The notes below the pieces were generated by a model that worked only from the letters and a program-made list of their open reading frames with translations, did no database searches and was not told where the DNA came from. DNA of 64,000 nucleotides, from contig NZ_NNBK01000009.1 of NCBI RefSeq assembly GCF_002803075.1, positions 163,704 through 227,703 of the forward strand. The letters run 5' to 3'. Each line of letters starts with the position of its first letter. Position 1 is the first letter of the stretch. The DNA comes from Streptomyces sp. CB01373 (GTDB lineage: Bacteria; Actinomycetota; Actinomycetes; Streptomycetales; Streptomycetaceae). Positions 61,653 through 64,000 of the stretch are shown here, one piece after another. The translations under genes were made by a program, and so were the position numbers.

Positions 61653-62273
61653 TCAGTGCCCGACGGAGATGCGGACGACGTCCACCGAGTTGTCGGACGG
61701 CCGCCAGGCCCCGAGCACTTGGGCGCTCTGCCCGATGCGCAGCCGGGACAGGTCCGAGGTGAGCGCACGGCCCGCGTACGAGGCGTTCGTCGTGTCCTGG
61801 TGGACGTGGCCGACGATCTCGTGCTGTCCGTGGGAGAGGTGCACCCGGTTCTTCGCGATGCCGCGGATCGTGGTGTCGAGGTTCACGATGTTCACCCACA
61901 CCGCGTCGGCCGCGACGGTGCCGTCCGGCATCGGAACGCCCCGCGCGTACAGCCCGTCCCCGATCTCGATGTCGGCGGCGGTGGTCGGCCGGACCTTCCA
62001 TACGCTGGTGACGTTGGTCATCTGGACCCGGGAGTGGTCTCCGTAGGATCCCGCGACCTCCAGGACGCTGCCGGTGATGCCGGTGATCCGGCCCTCCACG
62101 AAGGCCGACTTGGGGATCGCCGGGTCGAGCGACGGCTCGGCGGCGAAGGCCGCGTCGGCGTCGAAGCCGCCGAGGGCGGACGCGCCGACGATGGTGGCGC
62201 CGCTCAGCGCGGCCGCGGTGAGGAAGCGCCGGCGGCCCAGGCCGCCGCCGTCGTCCTTCTGACGGTACGTCAT
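61653..62273 (-). CDS. Tat-exported protein, DUF5666-like
   Basis: A 206-residue protein with a twin-arginine signal, GLGRRRFLTAAALSGATIVG (RR near residues 13-15). The mature part consists of short OB-like beta repeats (SAFVEGRITGITGSVLEVAG, WVNIVNLDTTIRGI, NRVHLSHGQHEIVG), which resemble DUF5666 metal-binding or redox-partner domains. Lies 13 bases after the 16-Cys gene and 42 bases before MauE, so the three are one operon. Tat export implies folding, perhaps with a partner, before export. Confidence 0.78.
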   Translation of the reverse strand: MTYRQKDDGGGLGRRRFLTAAALSGATIVGASALGGFDADAAFAAEPSLDPAIPKSAFVEGRITGITGSVLEVAGSYGDHSRVQMTNVTSVWKVRPTTAADIEIGDGLYARGVPMPDGTVAADAVWVNIVNLDTTIRGIAKNRVHLSHGQHEIVGHVHQDTTNASYAGRALTSDLSRLRIGQSAQVLGAWRPSDNSVDVVRISVGH

Positions 62274-62286
62274 GACGAACTCCCCC

Positions 62287-62709
62287 TCACTCGTAGATGT
62301 AGACCGGCAGCTTGCCGGAGCTGAGGTTGCCGATCGCCGAGAAGGCGGCCGGGGTCAGGTCCAGGACGCGGTTGGTGCGGCAGGCGCCGTTGCAGCAGGT
62401 GGCCTCGCCGCACCAGTCCTTGGTGCGCGGTCCGCAGTCGGTGATCGTGATGCAGACGGTGGCGCCGGAGCACTGGTGTCTGATGTTCATCACCGCACCG
62501 CAGCCGCGTCTGGGGATGTTCTCGCCGCACAGGTCGGGCCGGGTGATGTTCCAGCATGCCTGTGACGCGTTCGGCCAGGCGCCGTGATTCGCGCTGGACT
62601 GGCAGTTGCCGCAGGCGCCGCCGCCCGCGCTGCCGCACGGACCCCAGGAGGATCCGCAACAGAACCAGCTCGTTTCACCAGCCCATAGGCTGGTCGATCC
62701 GCAAGCCAT
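62287..62709 (-). CDS. Cysteine-rich double-psi beta-barrel protein
   Basis: A 140-residue protein with 16 cysteines (3, 17, 18, 25, 33, 36, 52, 61, 70, 80, 86, 92, 100, 105, 106, 110). The C-terminal part has the double-psi beta-barrel pattern: VCITITDCGPRT (the Asp-x-Gly-Pro site, cf. DRGP of RlpA and expansins) and RVLDLTPAAFSAIGNLSSGKLPVYIYE. No signal peptide is visible at any possible start (the frame is open 67 codons upstream). GGGAGACGG precedes the ATG. First gene of the operon with the Tat and MauE genes. Confidence 0.75.
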   Translation of the reverse strand: MACGSTSLWAGETSWFCCGSSWGPCGSAGGGACGNCQSSANHGAWPNASQACWNITRPDLCGENIPRRGCGAVMNIRHQCSGATVCITITDCGPRTKDWCGEATCCNGACRTNRVLDLTPAAFSAIGNLSSGKLPVYIYE

Positions 62710-63033
62710 CGTGCCGTCTCCCTCTGTCGCTGAATGACGCGTATGGATGGGCGCGCATGCACCACGTTTTGACGAGTGCATGACAATTTCAGTGCCAGGG
62801 TCGTGCGTGCAGAACACCCCCATGATGCGCCCGTCTACGCGCGTTGGCCAGAAGGCGGCGGATGTTCGGCTGTTCAATTTCGGCACCTCGGAGAGATGCC
62901 CGATCCTCACTTTTCAGCCATAGATCACGACAGTTCAGCCTCTGCATCCTCAAAGGATCTTCACGGCTTTGACGTGCTCATGCTATGAATTCCTGCTCCC
63001 TCGGCCCACGAGGGACCAAGGCAAAGGAGCAAC
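62710..63033. promoter_or_regulatory. Divergent promoter region
   Basis: 324 bases between the 16-Cys gene and the large secreted protein, locally AT-rich (62740-62800 and 62880-62990). Promoters for both must lie here, but I cannot assign -10/-35 elements with confidence. No gene is supported. Confidence 0.5.
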
Positions 63034-64000
63034 ATGCTTCGCAGACCCTCACGCGTGAGGTGGGGTTCCAGACCGGGCCGCACAGCGGTGCTGCTCGCGT
63101 TGGCCATGGCCGCGGAAGCGGGAACCGTGGCGCTGACCTCCGGCCAGGCCTTCGCCGTCCCGACGCAGTCGGCGGCGGCGAGCATCGCGCCACAGGTTCC
63201 GAGCAGCTGGGGACTGAGCCCCAGCTCCGTGAACGCGTACAGCGGAGGCCGTTTCACCACCCGGGGCACACCCACGCTGTGGGCCAACGGGGTCGTCGGC
63301 GACGGGGGCACGTACAAGGCACAGTTCGAGCTGACCGCCGATCCCGCCTTCGCCGACACGACTTACTCCTACACGGGCACGTCGGCGAGCACCGCCTCCG
63401 GTGTGAACGCACTGCTCTCCGTGCCGTCGGCCAACGCCCTGCCGGATGCGAAGCATCTGCGGCTCCGCGCGCGTTCCTACGACGGCACCACCTACAGCGG
63501 CTGGACCGCTTACACCGTCTTCGCGGTCGACACGACTCTGCCCGCCGCCCCCGGCATCAGTTGCGCCGGATTCAAGGAGGGCGACTGGAACGCACCTCTG
63601 TCGAACGGGGCCACCTGCACGTTCACGACCACGGCGACGGACGGCCAGGGCTACGTCTGGGGCCTGGACGACCCCAACACCCCGCAACGGCTGGACGACC
63701 AGACCAACGGCACCGGCGGTGCCGCCAAATCCGTCACCGTGACCGCCGACCTCGGCTGGCACACCCTTTACGCACGGACCGTCGACAAGGCCGGCAACCA
63801 CTCGGCGAAGGCCACCGCCTACAGCTTCGGCGTCGGCAGCGACGGCGTCGCCCTGACGTCGCCCATGGACGGACAGCGCACCGCGCGCCGCGTCTCGCTC
63901 TCGGCGATCGGCAAGTCCGCGTACACCAACGCCGTCTACGAGTACCGGCGCGGTGAGACCGACACGTGGAAGACGATCCCGGCGTCCGACGTCACCGTCT
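63034..64000 (+). CDS. Large secreted protein, RHS/wall-associated type (3' end outside window)
   Basis: A frame open from the ATG at 63034 to the window end (322 codons), with AAAGGAG four bases upstream. The N-terminus is a signal peptide (RTAVLLALAMAAEAGTVALTS, cleavage near AFA). Repeating beta-sandwich modules follow (GTYKAQFELTADPAF, LRARSYDGTTYSGWTAYTVFAVDTTLP, HTLYARTVDKAGNHSAKA), as in the N-terminal half of Streptomyces RHS-repeat or DNRLRE wall proteins. Divergent from the MauE operon. The identity of its C-terminal part, possibly toxin-like, cannot be seen. Confidence 0.8.
   Translation, partial: MLRRPSRVRWGSRPGRTAVLLALAMAAEAGTVALTSGQAFAVPTQSAAASIAPQVPSSWGLSPSSVNAYSGGRFTTRGTPTLWANGVVGDGGTYKAQFELTADPAFADTTYSYTGTSASTASGVNALLSVPSANALPDAKHLRLRARSYDGTTYSGWTAYTVFAVDTTLPAAPGISCAGFKEGDWNAPLSNGATCTFTTTATDGQGYVWGLDDPNTPQRLDDQTNGTGGAAKSVTVTADLGWHTLYARTVDKAGNHSAKATAYSFGVGSDGVALTSPMDGQRTARRVSLSAIGKSAYTNAVYEYRRGETDTWKTIPASDVTV

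Overview
The window is chromosomal DNA from a high-GC actinomycete, almost certainly a Streptomyces. The coding frames are strongly GC-biased, there are Streptomyces-specific genes (an SsgA-like sporulation protein, DUF3039, DUF2017, DUF3618), and the PTS genes carry DasR (dre) operators. The gene order matches, from memory, the core segment around SCO2895-SCO2955 of S. coelicolor. I saw no biosynthetic gene cluster, prophage, complete IS element or CRISPR array.

Layout. 1-7.6 kb: a cut-off DUF1707 protein, an ABC-2 exporter (two permeases and an ATPase), a class A penicillin-binding protein, and a small guanidinium-type exporter with a probable guanidine-III riboswitch, followed by a GroES-like protein and a DUF3618 protein. 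7.7-10.9 kb: Bcp peroxiredoxin, an accessory-looking HNH endonuclease beside tRNA-Leu, and rdgB-rph. 10.9-12.8 kb: GlcNAc PTS genes (nagF IIB, nagE IIC), divergent across three dre-like sites. 12.8-17 kb: an MBL hydrolase, a membrane-anchored MazF-like protein, a lipoprotein, and the sulfur-carrier cysteine pathway mec-cysO-cysM with a cysteine-ending leader peptide. 17.2-22.9 kb: an amino-acid permease, clpS-DUF2017, and NAD salvage genes pncB and pncA. 23-29.8 kb: a secreted M6 metalloprotease, two RDD proteins and an SsgG-like protein. 29.8-34.4 kb: a glycolate-oxidase-type flavoprotein, hpd with an AsnC regulator, and an ArsR regulator. 34.4-40.8 kb: a Lon-like protease, an IclR regulator, an SF2 helicase, an MFS exporter, tRNA-Cys and a SUKH-type protein. 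40.9-46.2 kb: a three-subunit xanthine-dehydrogenase-family enzyme. 46.5-52.9 kb: GH20 hexosaminidase, DUF3039, YqgE, murA, hupA and malic enzyme. 53-58 kb: a HelD-like helicase, sigU/rsuA and a CGNR regulator. 58-64 kb: two three-gene operons of uncharacterised secreted or membrane proteins and the start of a large secreted protein.

How genes fit together. GlcNAc uptake (nagE/nagF) and the GH20 hexosaminidase fit chitin/peptidoglycan amino-sugar use under DasR. CysO carries sulfur to CysM and Mec releases cysteine, with a leader peptide able to sense cysteine supply. PncB and PncA feed NAD salvage. MurA and the PBP serve the cell wall.

The most interesting items are: (i) the guanidine-III riboswitch candidate; (ii) a MauE - Tat protein - 16-cysteine double-psi-barrel operon at 60.7-62.7 kb, which looks like a system for making and exporting a disulfide-rich protein; (iii) a xanthine-dehydrogenase-family large subunit that appears to lack the catalytic glutamate, paired with an iron-sulfur subunit carrying a disordered N-terminus of about 475 residues; (iv) two IS630-type miniature elements, each supplying the TAG stop codon of the upstream gene; (v) a palindromic repeat inserted in frame in pncA; and (vi) a possible small RNA downstream of the HelD gene.
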